A stretch of 64,000 nt of DNA from Acinetobacter sp. 10FS3-1 (GTDB lineage: Bacteria > Pseudomonadota > Gammaproteobacteria > Pseudomonadales > Moraxellaceae): assembly GCF_013343215.1 (NCBI RefSeq), contig NZ_CP039143.1, positions 310,001 to 374,000 on the forward strand, in the 5' to 3' direction. The notes beneath the pieces are model-generated. The model worked only from the letters and a program-made list of their open reading frames with translations. It did not search any database and was not told where the DNA came from. Positions 54,886 through 63,985 of this stretch are shown piece by piece. The position numbers and the translations under genes were made by a program. How positions within the stretch are numbered: the stretch's first letter is position 1; each line of letters opens with the position of its first letter.

Positions 54886-55701
54886 ATGGGTTGGCTACAA
54901 GGCGAAGTTGCACTGATCACGGGTGGCGGTTCAGGTCTCGGTTGGGCTCTGGTCGAACGTTTTCTGGAAGAGGGCGCACAAGTGGCGGTTCTTCAGCGCT
55001 CCCAGTCAAAAGTCGATGCGCTGAAAGCACACTTCGGAGATCGCGTGCTCGCAATCGCAGGTGATGTGGCCAGCTATGAAGACAACGTCCGTGCGGTGAA
55101 TGCAACCGTAGCGCATTACGGAAAACTCGACTGTTTCGTGGGCAATGCCGGGATCTGGGATCATTATGCCGATATCGTCAATACTTCGGGCGAGCAGCTG
55201 GAAAAAGCCTTTGACGAAATCATGGGTATTAATACCAAATCTTTAATCCTAGGAGCGAAGGCTGCGCTGGATGCATTGATCGCTTCTGAAGGTTCTATCA
55301 TATTTACTTTGTCTAATTCAGCACTGTACTCCGCTGGCGGAGGCCCTGTATATACTGCATCCAAGCATGCCGGTGTCGGGGTGATGAAGGAACTGGCTTA
55401 TGAGCTTGCGCCTAAAGTACGAGTGAATGCGGTTGCACCCTCAGGTATGAATGTGAATATCAAAGGCGCGGCATCCTTGGGTCAGGATAATCTGGGCCTG
55501 CTGGATGCTCGCGACCCTGAGAAAATCGCACGTGGTATGCCACTGAATTTCTTGCCTGAACCGGAAGACATGACCGGTTCATACGTGCTCTTGGCATCGC
55601 GTCAAAATAACCGTCCACTGACCGGTGTTCTGATTAATGCAGAATGTGGTTTGGGAATTCGTGGCTTACGCCAGCCACGCGCCGGTTTCTTTGACGACTA
55701 A
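54886..55701 (+). CDS. hcaB: cis-dihydrodiol dehydrogenase (SDR)
   Basis: 271 residues. This NAD-dependent short-chain dehydrogenase aromatises the cis-dihydrodiol to 2,3-dihydroxyphenylpropionate. The coenzyme motif is TGGGSGLG at about 13-20, with GNAGIWDHY and the catalytic YTASKHAG (Tyr-x-x-x-Lys) with a preceding SNSALYSAGGG. The C-terminal NAECGLGIRGL tail is typical of BphB/HcaB enzymes. It lies two bases behind hcaC. A GC-rich hairpin follows before mhpB. Confidence 0.92.
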   Translation: MGWLQGEVALITGGGSGLGWALVERFLEEGAQVAVLQRSQSKVDALKAHFGDRVLAIAGDVASYEDNVRAVNATVAHYGKLDCFVGNAGIWDHYADIVNTSGEQLEKAFDEIMGINTKSLILGAKAALDALIASEGSIIFTLSNSALYSAGGGPVYTASKHAGVGVMKELAYELAPKVRVNAVAPSGMNVNIKGAASLGQDNLGLLDARDPEKIARGMPLNFLPEPEDMTGSYVLLASRQNNRPLTGVLINAECGLGIRGLRQPRAGFFDD

Positions 55702-55729
55702 AAATCTAGTCTAGTCGAATGGACTTATC

Positions 55730-55750
55730 GGCAGCCTGTTCTGGGCTGCC
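55730..55750 (+). other. Intra-operon GC-rich hairpin between hcaB and mhpB
   Basis: GGCAGCC (55730-55736) pairs with GGCTGCC (55744-55750), loop TGTTCTG, followed by TTCCTTATT. It may be a weak terminator, attenuator or RNA-processing site that lowers expression of mhpB-hcaD relative to hcaEFCB. Confidence 0.55.
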
Positions 55751-55771
55751 TTCCTTATTCAGGAGTCTCTC

Positions 55772-56737
55772 ATGGCCGTTAAACTCATTTGTGCATCGCA
55801 CAGTCCGTTAATGGAATTTGCTTCACCGCAGGATCAATCCAAAGAGCAGAAAGTACGTGCTGCTTTTGAACAGTTGTCTGCTGAAGTAAAAGCCTATGAT
55901 CCCACTCTCATTATCACATTTGGTCCAGACCATTTTAACGGTTTCTTCTATGACCTGATGCCAAGCTTCTGTGTGGGGATTCGTGCCAAAGCCGCAGGCG
56001 ACTGGGATTATGGCAAAGACAATGACCATATTGATGTACCGGAAGATCGGGCACTGGCACTGGTTCGCTGGGTGCTGGATGAAGGGGTCGACGTTGCATA
56101 CTCCTACCGTATGCAGGCGGACCACGGGGTGACTCAGCCATTACATTTCCTGTGTGCAGGCAAGCTTGATCGTTATCCAACAATTCCGATTTTTATTAAT
56201 GGCGCTGCAGCACCGATGCCGACCACCAAGCGTACCATCGCTTTGGGCCGTGCAGTTGGCCAGTTTATCAAGTCCTTAAACCTTGAAAATGAGCGCGTAC
56301 TGGTGCTGGGTACAGGGGGGCTGTCCCATGATCCACCGACACCACAAATGGGTTCAGTACCACCAGAAGTGGAAGAGTTTCTGATCGCCGGCCGTCACCC
56401 AACAGTTGAAGCCCGGGAGGCGCGTCAGGCAAAAATTATTGCTGTTGGTCAGAAACTCGCAGCAGGGGATACCTCGGTTGCAGTGCCACTCAGTCCGGAA
56501 TGGGATGTCGCATTACTTGAAAAATTCAAGCAGGCCGACTTCGCTGCACTGGAAGCCATGACTGAAGCTGACATTCGCCGTGATGGTGGCCGTGGCGGTC
56601 AGGAAGTCCGTTCCTGGATGGCGGCTTTTGCTGCTTTAAGCGAAATAGGCGAATACGACATGACCACGCATTGCTATGAAGATATCAGTGAATGGATTGC
56701 GGGCTTTGGCATCGTATCTGCAGAGTTAAAAGGTTAA
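55772..56737 (+). CDS. mhpB: 2,3-dihydroxyphenylpropionate 1,2-dioxygenase (class III extradiol)
   Basis: 321 residues. MhpB opens the catechol ring of 2,3-dihydroxyphenylpropionate at the meta position with Fe(II) and O2. The N-terminal CASHSPLMEF has the metal-binding histidine, followed by FGPDHFNGFFYDLMPSFC. H118 in MQADHGVTQPL and H186 in GGLSHDPP correspond to the catalytic acid/base and metal regions known in E. coli MhpB. The C-terminal EWIAGFGIVSAE is shared. An AGGAGT site precedes the ATG. In E. coli mhpB belongs to the mhp operon, not hca; here it is embedded in the dioxygenase operon. Confidence 0.92.
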   Translation: MAVKLICASHSPLMEFASPQDQSKEQKVRAAFEQLSAEVKAYDPTLIITFGPDHFNGFFYDLMPSFCVGIRAKAAGDWDYGKDNDHIDVPEDRALALVRWVLDEGVDVAYSYRMQADHGVTQPLHFLCAGKLDRYPTIPIFINGAAAPMPTTKRTIALGRAVGQFIKSLNLENERVLVLGTGGLSHDPPTPQMGSVPPEVEEFLIAGRHPTVEAREARQAKIIAVGQKLAAGDTSVAVPLSPEWDVALLEKFKQADFAALEAMTEADIRRDGGRGGQEVRSWMAAFAALSEIGEYDMTTHCYEDISEWIAGFGIVSAELKG

Positions 56738-56741
56738 TGAC

Positions 56742-57971
56742 ATGAGCAACATCGAAAGCATCGTGATTGTAGGCGCAGGCCAGGCAGGTGCAAGCGCGAT
56801 TTTAGAACTGCGTGGCAACAAGTTTGAAGGCAACATCATTCTGATTGGTGATGAAATACATCTGCCTTATGAACGTCCACCACTGTCTAAAGACGTGATT
56901 CTAAAACCTGAAGAAACCAAAATTGAAATCCTGTCCGAAGAAAAACTGGCAGATTTGGGTGTCGAGCATATCCGCGGCAATGGCGTGGTGAAAATCAATG
57001 CTGAAGCGCACACGGTTGAGCTGCAAAATGGTGACGTTGTTGCTTATGACAAGCTCTTGCTGGCCACCGGTGGTGCAGCACGCCGTTTGCCAAACTTCGA
57101 TGCCTTAGGCAAGCACGTCTACACTTTGCGTAATCTGGAAGATTCACAAGCGCTGGTGCCTGTATTACAGCCGGGTCGCCGTATCATCCTGATCGGTGGT
57201 GGCGTGATCGGTCTGGAACTGGCCTCCAGTGCTCGCTTCAAAGACTGCGAAGTGACTGTGATTGAAATGGGTCCAATGGTCATGGGGCGTTCATCTCCAC
57301 GTATATTGAGCGAGTTTTTATTGGCCCAGCAGCGTCTGGCTGGGGTCAATGTGCGTCTTGAAACCAAGATTGCAGACTGCCGTCTTGAAGGTGAAGAAGT
57401 TGTCGTTACTCTTGAAGGTGGTGAAGAGCTGCGTGCTGATGCAGTTGTTTACGGTATCGGGATTGTGCCAAATGCACAGCTGGCGCTTGATGCCGGTTTA
57501 GCGGTGGATTGTGCGATTCAGGTGAATGAACACTGTCAAACGTCTCATCCTGATATTTATGCTGCAGGCGATGTAGCGACCCAGCTGCGTGACTGTGGCA
57601 ATCATCGCCGTGTCGAAACCTGGGAAAATGCCAATCTGCAAGCCGGAATTTTTGCCCGTCATGTGATGGGGCTCGAGCAGCCAACCCCTAATCCGGCGTG
57701 GTTCTGGACCGATCAGCTCAATATCAACTACCAGTTCGTGGGTGATATGACAGCAAGCGAGTGGGTTGTACGTGGTGAAATGAATGCCGAGCAGGGGGCT
57801 GATTCATCCTTTGTATTGTTTGGTGTCACAGATGGCATCATCGTCGGTGGCATCACGGTGAATGCGGCCAAAGACATGCGTCATCTGAAAAAACTGATCA
57901 GCAAGCAGGCGGCTTTTGAGGCGGATAAATATCTGGATTTAAGCCAGGATTTGCGTAAGCTGGTGAAGTAA
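56742..57971 (+). CDS. hcaD: Dioxygenase ferredoxin-NAD reductase
   Basis: 409 residues. A FAD enzyme that passes electrons from NADH to HcaC. The FAD motif IVIVGAGQAGASAILEL begins at residue 7, the NAD motif IILIGGGVIGLELAS at about 148-162, and the second FAD site is IYAAGDVATQL. LPYERPPLSKDV is typical of this BphG/HcaD/rubredoxin-reductase group. Four bases separate it from mhpB. It is the last gene of the operon, followed by a terminator. Confidence 0.92.
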   Translation: MSNIESIVIVGAGQAGASAILELRGNKFEGNIILIGDEIHLPYERPPLSKDVILKPEETKIEILSEEKLADLGVEHIRGNGVVKINAEAHTVELQNGDVVAYDKLLLATGGAARRLPNFDALGKHVYTLRNLEDSQALVPVLQPGRRIILIGGGVIGLELASSARFKDCEVTVIEMGPMVMGRSSPRILSEFLLAQQRLAGVNVRLETKIADCRLEGEEVVVTLEGGEELRADAVVYGIGIVPNAQLALDAGLAVDCAIQVNEHCQTSHPDIYAAGDVATQLRDCGNHRRVETWENANLQAGIFARHVMGLEQPTPNPAWFWTDQLNINYQFVGDMTASEWVVRGEMNAEQGADSSFVLFGVTDGIIVGGITVNAAKDMRHLKKLISKQAAFEADKYLDLSQDLRKLVK

Positions 57972-57985
57972 GCTGAATGTTTAAC

Positions 57986-58022
57986 AAAGGCAGATCTTGG
58001 GGAACTGGGGTCTGCTTTTTTT
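57986..58022 (+). terminator. Terminator of the hcaEFCB-mhpB-hcaD operon
   Basis: Stem GCAGATC (57990-57996) with GGTCTGC (58009-58015), one T-G wobble, followed by seven T. The A-run before it also pairs with the T-run. Confidence 0.75.
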
Positions 58023-58097
58023 ATGGCTACTTTATTTATTGTTTTGGCATGACCACTATTTATATTGCGACGTTTAATTACTTTGTGCAGTTGTGTC

Positions 58098-58189
58098 TTA
58101 CTTTTCAAAGATGAAAAGTAACAAAAATCTTTTGAGCGTTTGAGGATACTTCCTTGTATCCCAAACGCTCGAGCGGCATCCATGCCGCT
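58098..58189 (-). repeat. Three-hairpin structured intergenic element, copy 2
   Basis: Read on the minus strand: hairpin I AGCGGC/GCCGCT with loop ATGGAT; hairpin II GAGCGTTTG/CAAACGCTC with inner GGATAC/GTATCC, a bulged T and loop AAGGAA; linker AAAAGATTTTTG; hairpin III TTACTTTTCA/TGAAAAGTAA with loop TCTT. It has the same order, loop motifs and bulge as 41646-41737, but different stem bases that keep pairing. It lies between the hca terminator and the EamA gene. Confidence 0.75.
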
Positions 58190-58263
58190 TGTAATACTGC
58201 TAATCGTGGATTTGAACAGAACTTTTGGTTTAATTCTTTTTATTATATTTAATTGAGTCATTT

Positions 58264-59172
58264 ATGAATTCAAATTCATCTTCTATGCTGGTGACGGCAA
58301 GTATATATGCGCTTTTGGTGCTGATCTGGGCAGCGACGCCGCTGGCGATTGTCTGGAGTGTGGCGGAGGTGCATCCGATGTGGGTGCTGATTATCCGCTA
58401 TTTTGGTGCCTCCATCATTGCGCTGCTAGTGCTCAAGCTGATGCGCGGTCCATTACCTTTTGACCGGACCTCGATGCAAAGCTATCTGGCCGGAAGCTTG
58501 AATTTAATTGGCGCCCAGCTGTTTATTTATCTGGCTGCCAACTATTTAACCTCAGGTCTGATGGCCCTGATTTTTGGATTCTCACCGCTGATTGCCGGCT
58601 TGATCGGGCATGTGATTTTAAAAACCCATCGGCTGGTATGGCTGCAATGGCTGGGAATGGCGGTTGCGGTAGCTGGCCTGAGTTTTGTCTTTGCCGATTC
58701 GGCAGATTCAAAAATTAACCCGTGGGGCGTGGTCCTGATGCTGATCAGTATGGTGTCGTATATCAGTTCGATTTTCTGGGTCAAACAGATTAATGCACCG
58801 CTAAAACCAATGTCGCAAGCCACCGGTTCATTATTGGTGTCTGCGGCAGGTTCACTGTTGTTAATCCCGTTTATCTGGCAGCATTTTCCCACACAGATGC
58901 CAGGTACCCATGCCATGATCGGGTTCCTGTTTACCATGATCATGTCATCAATTGTGGCCATGCTGTGCTATTTCTGGCTGATCCGCCGTCTGGCTGCGTC
59001 TACCGTCTCTTTAAGTAATGTAATGACCCCGGTGATTGCCTTGGTGTTGGGAGCCACACTTAACAATGAAATTATTAGCAGTCATGCTTTCGCCGGAATT
59101 GCGGTGGTGATGTTGGGCATTGTCATGTATTTCTGGAAAGAATGGCGCGAACAGTATTTTTCCAGAACTTAG
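58264..59172 (+). CDS. EamA-family (DMT) transporter
   Basis: 302 residues with ten hydrophobic helices in two EamA repeats (about 10-135 and 150-290). Visible motifs are LIWAATPLAIVWSVAEVHP at the start, a LGMAVAVAGLSFVFAD end of the first repeat and LSNVMTPVIALVLGATLNNE in the second. Most such proteins export metabolites or amino acids. Its place directly behind the catabolic operon is not strong evidence of a link, because a terminator and the structured repeat lie between. Confidence 0.85.
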   Translation: MNSNSSSMLVTASIYALLVLIWAATPLAIVWSVAEVHPMWVLIIRYFGASIIALLVLKLMRGPLPFDRTSMQSYLAGSLNLIGAQLFIYLAANYLTSGLMALIFGFSPLIAGLIGHVILKTHRLVWLQWLGMAVAVAGLSFVFADSADSKINPWGVVLMLISMVSYISSIFWVKQINAPLKPMSQATGSLLVSAAGSLLLIPFIWQHFPTQMPGTHAMIGFLFTMIMSSIVAMLCYFWLIRRLAASTVSLSNVMTPVIALVLGATLNNEIISSHAFAGIAVVMLGIVMYFWKEWREQYFSRT

Positions 59173-59345
59173 CGGCACAGCAAACAGGAAGGGCCTCAGC
59201 TGTTCTTTTTAGAACTTCAGTGGATCATCTCTCAATCTCACGACGCTACAACAATTTGTAAAACAACTGCTGCTTATAAACTGATTAAAATACTGGTACA
59301 TAAGACAAGAAAAGCTGAATGCAGCTTGTTTAGGACAGTTTCAGG

Positions 59346-60281
59346 ATGTCTGAATCAAATAAAGTTGTGGTCTATGCTGCCCTGTTTGGGAATCTGACGA
59401 TTGCAGTGGTGAAGTTTATTGCAGCCTATATGACCAGCAGTTCAGCAATGCTGAGCGAAGCCATCCATTCCGTGGTGGATACTTTAAATGAAATTCTGCT
59501 GCTGTATGGCATGAAAACCTCCCAAAAACCGGCAGATGCCCAACATCCTTTTGGCTATGGTCGCGAGTTGTATTTCTGGGCATTTATTGTGGCTCTGATG
59601 GTCTTTGCCCTAGGCGCCATCGTTTCCATTTATCAGGGCATACAGCATATTTTACAGCCTGAGGAAATGCAGGACCCTGTCATTAACTATATTGTGCTGG
59701 GTATCGCAATTGTATGTGAAGGGTTTTCCTGGTGGATGGCTTTAAAAGCCTTTCGCAAGCAGAAAGGCAAGCTCGGATATTTTGCCGCATTCCGACGCAG
59801 TAAAGATCCCACCACTTTTACCGTATTATTTGAAGATACTGCTGCCTTGACCGGCTTATTGATTGCCCTGGTCGGAATTTTCCTGGCCCATCAACTGAAT
59901 ATTCCCGAGCTGGATGGTGCAGCATCAATTCTGATTGGCGTTGTACTGGCGATTTCAGCCTGGCTTTTGGCGCAGAAAACCAAAGGTCTGTTACTCGGCG
60001 AAGTTGCAGATCCCAAACTGCGAGACCATGTTTTAAAAGTAGCCCAGCAGGATCATGCCGTTCATAGCGCCAACGGTCTGCTGACTGAACAGATGGGCGC
60101 GCATCAGGTGATTGTATTTTTAAGTCTGGAATTTAAAGATGATCTGACTTCAGATGAAATTGAACACTGTGTCAATCGGATAGAAGCCCAGATCAAACAG
60201 TTACATCCTGAAATTATTGCCCTCTTTGTCAAGCCGCAAACCAAGGCAGTATGGCTGGAACGCACCCGGGGCCGGGTCTAA
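59346..60281 (+). CDS. Cation diffusion facilitator family transporter
   Basis: 311 residues. Six membrane helices and a C-terminal cytoplasmic domain. The first metal site is in SSSAMLSEAIHSVVDTLNE (the usual S-x-x-x-x-x-D replaced in part by E-x-x-H-x-x-x-D), followed by HPFGYGRELYFWAFIVAL. A second half-site is LFEDTAALTG. This belongs to the subgroup of large SLC30A9-like CDF exporters that move Zn, Co or Mn in exchange for protons. The metal specificity is not certain. Confidence 0.85.
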   Translation: MSESNKVVVYAALFGNLTIAVVKFIAAYMTSSSAMLSEAIHSVVDTLNEILLLYGMKTSQKPADAQHPFGYGRELYFWAFIVALMVFALGAIVSIYQGIQHILQPEEMQDPVINYIVLGIAIVCEGFSWWMALKAFRKQKGKLGYFAAFRRSKDPTTFTVLFEDTAALTGLLIALVGIFLAHQLNIPELDGAASILIGVVLAISAWLLAQKTKGLLLGEVADPKLRDHVLKVAQQDHAVHSANGLLTEQMGAHQVIVFLSLEFKDDLTSDEIEHCVNRIEAQIKQLHPEIIALFVKPQTKAVWLERTRGRV

Positions 60282-60646
60282 ACACCCCGCTTATCAGGTG
60301 AGGCTTCAGCTTAAGTGGATAGCGCCTGTTTTAAAAGGATGGTTTAGGCGTTCAAGCTGGCTTTCTTTGAGAGCCAAAAGGCTGCTATATTTGAGCTGGG
60401 GTGTACATCAGGGCAGCATATCGAAAGTCTGTTTAATCCGACCAGTAACTACTCGCAAAGTTTCGAAGCTCTTCCTTTTTTTGTTTTTTTTGCTAAAAAT
60501 AACAAAAACATAAATGAATACCCTGATCAGATTTCATAGTATGCTTAGATACGCAGGTATAGAAGTTGGTATGCTAATAACAAAGATACTTCGCTTGAGC
60601 GCCTCAAGTCGATGCTGTCTTGCATATAGCAAATAATAAATAGTGG
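60282..60646. other. Intergenic region, 365 bp
   Basis: No supported gene. The left half is moderately GC-rich and could be decayed coding sequence, but no frame is convincing; the right half is T-rich (for example 60472-60491) and precedes the metallo-hydrolase gene. No clear terminator or repeat is visible. Confidence 0.4.
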
Positions 60647-61708
60647 ATGTTTATGCAAGATTTTTTTAAAACTAAAAAGTTTCAGCTTGAGACCGAATCC
60701 AGTTGGAAGCATCTCTGGTCCAAGCCGGTATTTGACTATTTGCATTCAGCGCATTTTGATGGTCAACGGTTCAAAAATCTGGAGCCCTCTTCGCTTGAGC
60801 AGAGCCGCTTCGACTTGTATAAATGGTTATTTACCAGAAAGTCCAAAACCTGGGAAGTGAACCTGAAACAGGAGCAGGCCGACTTCCTGTCGCGTCCGCG
60901 TGCCTTGCCACATCACCGCCCCGATGCTTCTTTGGATGACTGGCAAATCTGGTTTATCGGCCATGCCACGGTCCTGATTCAGATTGGGCCTTATAACTTT
61001 CTGACCGATCCGGTCTGGTCAGAATATGCCAGCCCGTTTTCATCCCGCGGTCCACAACGGGTGATTCCTGCTGGGATTGCCCTGGATGAATTGCCTCCGA
61101 TTGATGCGGTGCTGCTTAGCCATAACCATTATGATCATATGGATCTGGCCACACTTGGCTGGTTGCATCACAATTTTAAGATGCCGATCTATACCGGTCT
61201 GGGAAATGCCTGGTATCTGCCTAAAGACTATAATGTGATTGAAATGGACTGGTGGGAAAACAGCTTTTTCCAAAACATCCGGATTGTGTATACACCTGCG
61301 CAGCATGCCTCAGGACGCGGCACGCGTGATCAGAACTGTGCCTTATGGGGAGGATTTTCCTTGCTGCATGGTAAGGAACACTGTTTCTTTGCCGGCGACA
61401 GTGGCTATTCTTCGCATTTCAAGGAAATCCGCAAACGTCTGGGTGAACCGCGAATTGCATTATTGCCTATCGGGGCCTATGAGCCGCGTGAGCTGATGCG
61501 TTATATCCATATGAACCCCGAAGATGCCTTTCATGCCCATCAGGACCTGCATGCGCGCTGTTCTCTGGCCATTCATTACCGGACTTTCCAGTTGACCGAT
61601 GAAGACCGTGACCAGCCTGAAAATGTTTTGCAGGATATTATCCAACATTCTTCCAAGCTGATTAACCCGTTTTACTGTATTCGTGAAGGCAAGCGCATTA
61701 TTGTCTAG
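60647..61708 (+). CDS. MBL-fold metallo-hydrolase, NAPE-PLD/UlaG-like
   Basis: 353 residues. The zinc motif SHNHYDHMDLATL at about 156-168 and the earlier WFIGHATVLIQIGPYNFLTDPVWSEYASPFS (in parts) are typical of the NAPE-hydrolyzing phospholipase D-like and UlaG-like group. Further ligands are in PAQHASGRG, FAGDSGYS and the terminal LAIHYRTF. The Arg/Glu-rich N-terminus has no signal peptide, so it is cytoplasmic or peripheral. The substrate may be a phospholipid or lactone, undetermined. ATG 60653 is an alternative start. Confidence 0.85.
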   Translation: MFMQDFFKTKKFQLETESSWKHLWSKPVFDYLHSAHFDGQRFKNLEPSSLEQSRFDLYKWLFTRKSKTWEVNLKQEQADFLSRPRALPHHRPDASLDDWQIWFIGHATVLIQIGPYNFLTDPVWSEYASPFSSRGPQRVIPAGIALDELPPIDAVLLSHNHYDHMDLATLGWLHHNFKMPIYTGLGNAWYLPKDYNVIEMDWWENSFFQNIRIVYTPAQHASGRGTRDQNCALWGGFSLLHGKEHCFFAGDSGYSSHFKEIRKRLGEPRIALLPIGAYEPRELMRYIHMNPEDAFHAHQDLHARCSLAIHYRTFQLTDEDRDQPENVLQDIIQHSSKLINPFYCIREGKRIIV

Positions 61709-61925
61709 CTGCTGGATGCTGTTCTAGGACAATGAGAAGAATCAGCAGGGCAGGCTTCATGATCGGTGGGCTAAATCCTGCTGTCCGTGTGATAGGGGAG
61801 CTAAGCCCCATCAGCCAAAAAACATTCATCTCTCCAGAAAGTTCAAGCTGGAGTTTTCGCATAGCTCCCCCGATTCAGCCACCGTCCAACAATCCTGAGC
61901 CAAACCGTACAAAGTAGCTAAAAAC

Positions 61926-62402
61926 TTAAGACTCATCCATCACATCTTCCAGAAAATGGCGCTTATTTTCACTAGAAGGTAGCAGGCAGGTATTGGTTTT
62001 TCCAAACCACTGATAACGGTTTAAAGCAACCTGACGATACAGAAAATCGCGTGCAACGCGTGGAATAATATACCCGATATTCATGAATGAAAAAGGCAAG
62101 CCGAGTTGCTGCATGACTTTTAGCACAGCAGTCGATTCGGTATAGAGCTGCCCCTCTTTAATGACGAGCAGCGTCGTATACTGCTCCGTTGACATCTGAT
62201 AATGCTGAAGCAGGGCAGAGCCTAAGGGAGATTGTGCAGAGACCAATTTAAACTGGATTTTTCGGTCATATCGGATTAAAAAACGTGCCCAGCGCGTGCA
62301 GATGACACACACGGCATCAAATAAAATAATGTCGTATTCTTGAATGATGTCTTCTAGCGTCTTGCGCATGGTTATACTTGTTTTGTGATGGGCTGTTTTC
62401 AT
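61926..62402 (-). CDS. DCC-family (DUF393) thiol-disulfide protein
   Basis: 158 residues from ATG 62402; a start at 62369 (MRKTLEDI) would also leave the whole domain. The DUF393 signature D-G-x-C-x-x-C appears here as FDAVCVICTRWARFLI, with Ala in place of the usual Gly after Asp, and the rest of the domain (FKLVSAQSPLG, YTESTAVLKVMQQLG, RDFLYRQVALNRYQWFG) is normal. A CxxC thioredoxin-like redox role is presumed for the family but not shown. It lies upstream of nothing else on this strand in view; a T-rich palindrome separates it from the catalase gene. Confidence 0.8.
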   Translation of the reverse strand: MKTAHHKTSITMRKTLEDIIQEYDIILFDAVCVICTRWARFLIRYDRKIQFKLVSAQSPLGSALLQHYQMSTEQYTTLLVIKEGQLYTESTAVLKVMQQLGLPFSFMNIGYIIPRVARDFLYRQVALNRYQWFGKTNTCLLPSSENKRHFLEDVMDES

Positions 62403-62420
62403 ATTGCATGAACGACCAAC

Positions 62421-62446
62421 AAAAAACCACCCGAAGGTGGTTTTTT
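62421..62446. terminator. Terminator between catalase and DCC-family genes
   Basis: Perfect 11-bp stem AAAAAACCACC (62421-62431) with GGTGGTTTTTT (62436-62446), tetraloop CGAA. It terminates the catalase transcript on the minus strand. Confidence 0.9.
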
Positions 62447-62464
62447 AGGCTCTTCACTCAAGTT

Positions 62465-63985
62465 TTAGAGAAAACTTGGTAAGTTTTTCGCAGGATCACT
62501 TTCACGCGCGGCTTGTGCATCGGCCACAGTCATGCCCAATGCTTTGGCGACACCTTCACCGTATGCAGGTTCACATGCATAGCAATTACGGATATGGCGG
62601 TATTTGATGAAATCCAGTGCATCCCCCATCGCGCCGGCAGTGTTATTGAACAAGGCCTGTTTTTGTTCATCGTTCATCAAGTTGAACAGGGCTCGTGGCT
62701 GGCTGAAATAATCGTTGTCGTCTTGGCGATAATCCCAGAAATCCGCATCACCGGTAATTTTCAGTGGAGGTTCTCTGAACTCTGGTTGTTCCTGCCACTG
62801 GCTGAAACTGTTTGGCTCATAATGGGGCAATGAACCATAGTTGCCATCCATACGGCCCTGACCGTCACGGCGGTTCGAATGCACAGGACAACGCGCAGCA
62901 TTGACCGGAATTTGTGAATGATTCACGCCAACACGGTAGCGCACAGCATCGGCATAGTTCACCAAACGGGCCTGTAACATGCGGTCCGGTGAATAGCTGA
63001 TTCCTGGAACCAGATTACTTGGCGCAAATGCCGCCTGTTCCACATCCTGGAAATAGTTTTCAGGGTTGCGGTTCAACTCGAACTCACCCACTTCAATCAG
63101 TGGATAGTCGCCTTTTGGCCAGACTTTGGTCAGGTCAAATGGATGATAGGGGACTTTTTCTGCCTCTGTTTCCGGCATGATCTGCACGTACATTGTCCAT
63201 TTCGGGAAATCACCACGCTCAATGGCATCAAATAGGTCGGTCTGGCTGCTTTCCCGGTCTTTGGCAATCAGCGCTGCTGCTTCCGCATCGGTCAGGTTTT
63301 GAATGCCTTGCTGGGTGCGCATGTGGAATTTCACCCAGAAGCGCTCATTTTGGGCATTAATAAAACTGTAGGTATGGCTGCCGAAACCGTGCATATGACG
63401 GTAGCCATCTGGAATGCCGCGATCTGACATCACAATCGTCACCTGATGCAGGGCTTCAGGCAATAAAGTCCAGAAATCCCAGTTATTGGTGGCACTGCGC
63501 TTGTTGGTTTTTGGATCGCGTTTAACCGCTTTGTTTAAGTCCGGGAATTTGCGAGGATCACGCAGGAAGAATACTGGGGTATTGTTGCCGACTAAGTCCC
63601 AGTTCCCTTCTTCCGTATAGAATTTCAGGGCAAAACCGCGAATATCACGTTCTGCATCAGCTGCGCCGCGTTCACCTGCTACGGTAGAAAAACGCGCGAA
63701 CATCTCGGTTTTTTTGCCTACTGCAGAGAAGATCTTGGCACGGGTATAGCGGGTAATGTCATGGGTGACGGTAAAGGTACCGAAAGCGCCCGAACCTTTG
63801 GCATGCATACGACGCTCAGGAATCACTTCACGCACAAAATTTGCCAGTTTTTCATTCAGCCATAAATCTTGGGCAAGCACGGGGCCACGTGTACCAGCTG
63901 TCATGCTGTTCTGATTGTCTACAACAGGCGCACCAGCTTCAGTGGTAAGGTGCGTGACAGGACATTTTTTAGAGTCATCGCTCAT
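62465..63985 (-). CDS. katA: Monofunctional heme catalase (small-subunit, clade 3 type)
   Basis: 506 residues, complete; GGAG lies ten bases before the ATG. Catalase breaks down H2O2 in the cytoplasm. The distal His is in [13 protein letters not shown], the distal Asn in [10 protein letters not shown], and the proximal heme Tyr in [15 protein letters not shown]. The N-terminal start [26 protein letters not shown] (in parts) is typical of short catalases, and no C-terminal flavodoxin-like domain is present. An oxyR-type regulator is not seen in the window. Confidence 0.92.
   Translation of the reverse strand: MSDDSKKCPVTHLTTEAGAPVVDNQNSMTAGTRGPVLAQDLWLNEKLANFVREVIPERRMHAKGSGAFGTFTVTHDITRYTRAKIFSAVGKKTEMFARFSTVAGERGAADAERDIRGFALKFYTEEGNWDLVGNNTPVFFLRDPRKFPDLNKAVKRDPKTNKRSATNNWDFWTLLPEALHQVTIVMSDRGIPDGYRHMHGFGSHTYSFINAQNERFWVKFHMRTQQGIQNLTDAEAAALIAKDRESSQTDLFDAIERGDFPKWTMYVQIMPETEAEKVPYHPFDLTKVWPKGDYPLIEVGEFELNRNPENYFQDVEQAAFAPSNLVPGISYSPDRMLQARLVNYADAVRYRVGVNHSQIPVNAARCPVHSNRRDGQGRMDGNYGSLPHYEPNSFSQWQEQPEFREPPLKITGDADFWDYRQDDNDYFSQPRALFNLMNDEQKQALFNNTAGAMGDALDFIKYRHIRNCYACEPAYGEGVAKALGMTVADAQAARESDPAKNLPSFL

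Noticed and set aside
52675..57971. Biphenyl, toluene or cumene dioxygenase cluster
   Set aside because: The alpha subunit, LysR protein and MhpB-type class III extradiol enzyme match the phenylpropionate pathway; a vicinal-oxygen-chelate (BphC-type) extradiol gene is absent. Substrate remains to be tested.
60217..60513. Frame overlapping the end of the CDF gene
   Set aside because: Begins inside the CDF gene, lacks an RBS and reads as random basic sequence.
61732..61917. 61-residue ORF between the metallo-hydrolase and DCC-family genes
   Set aside because: Low-complexity Pro/Ser composition and no RBS or family match.
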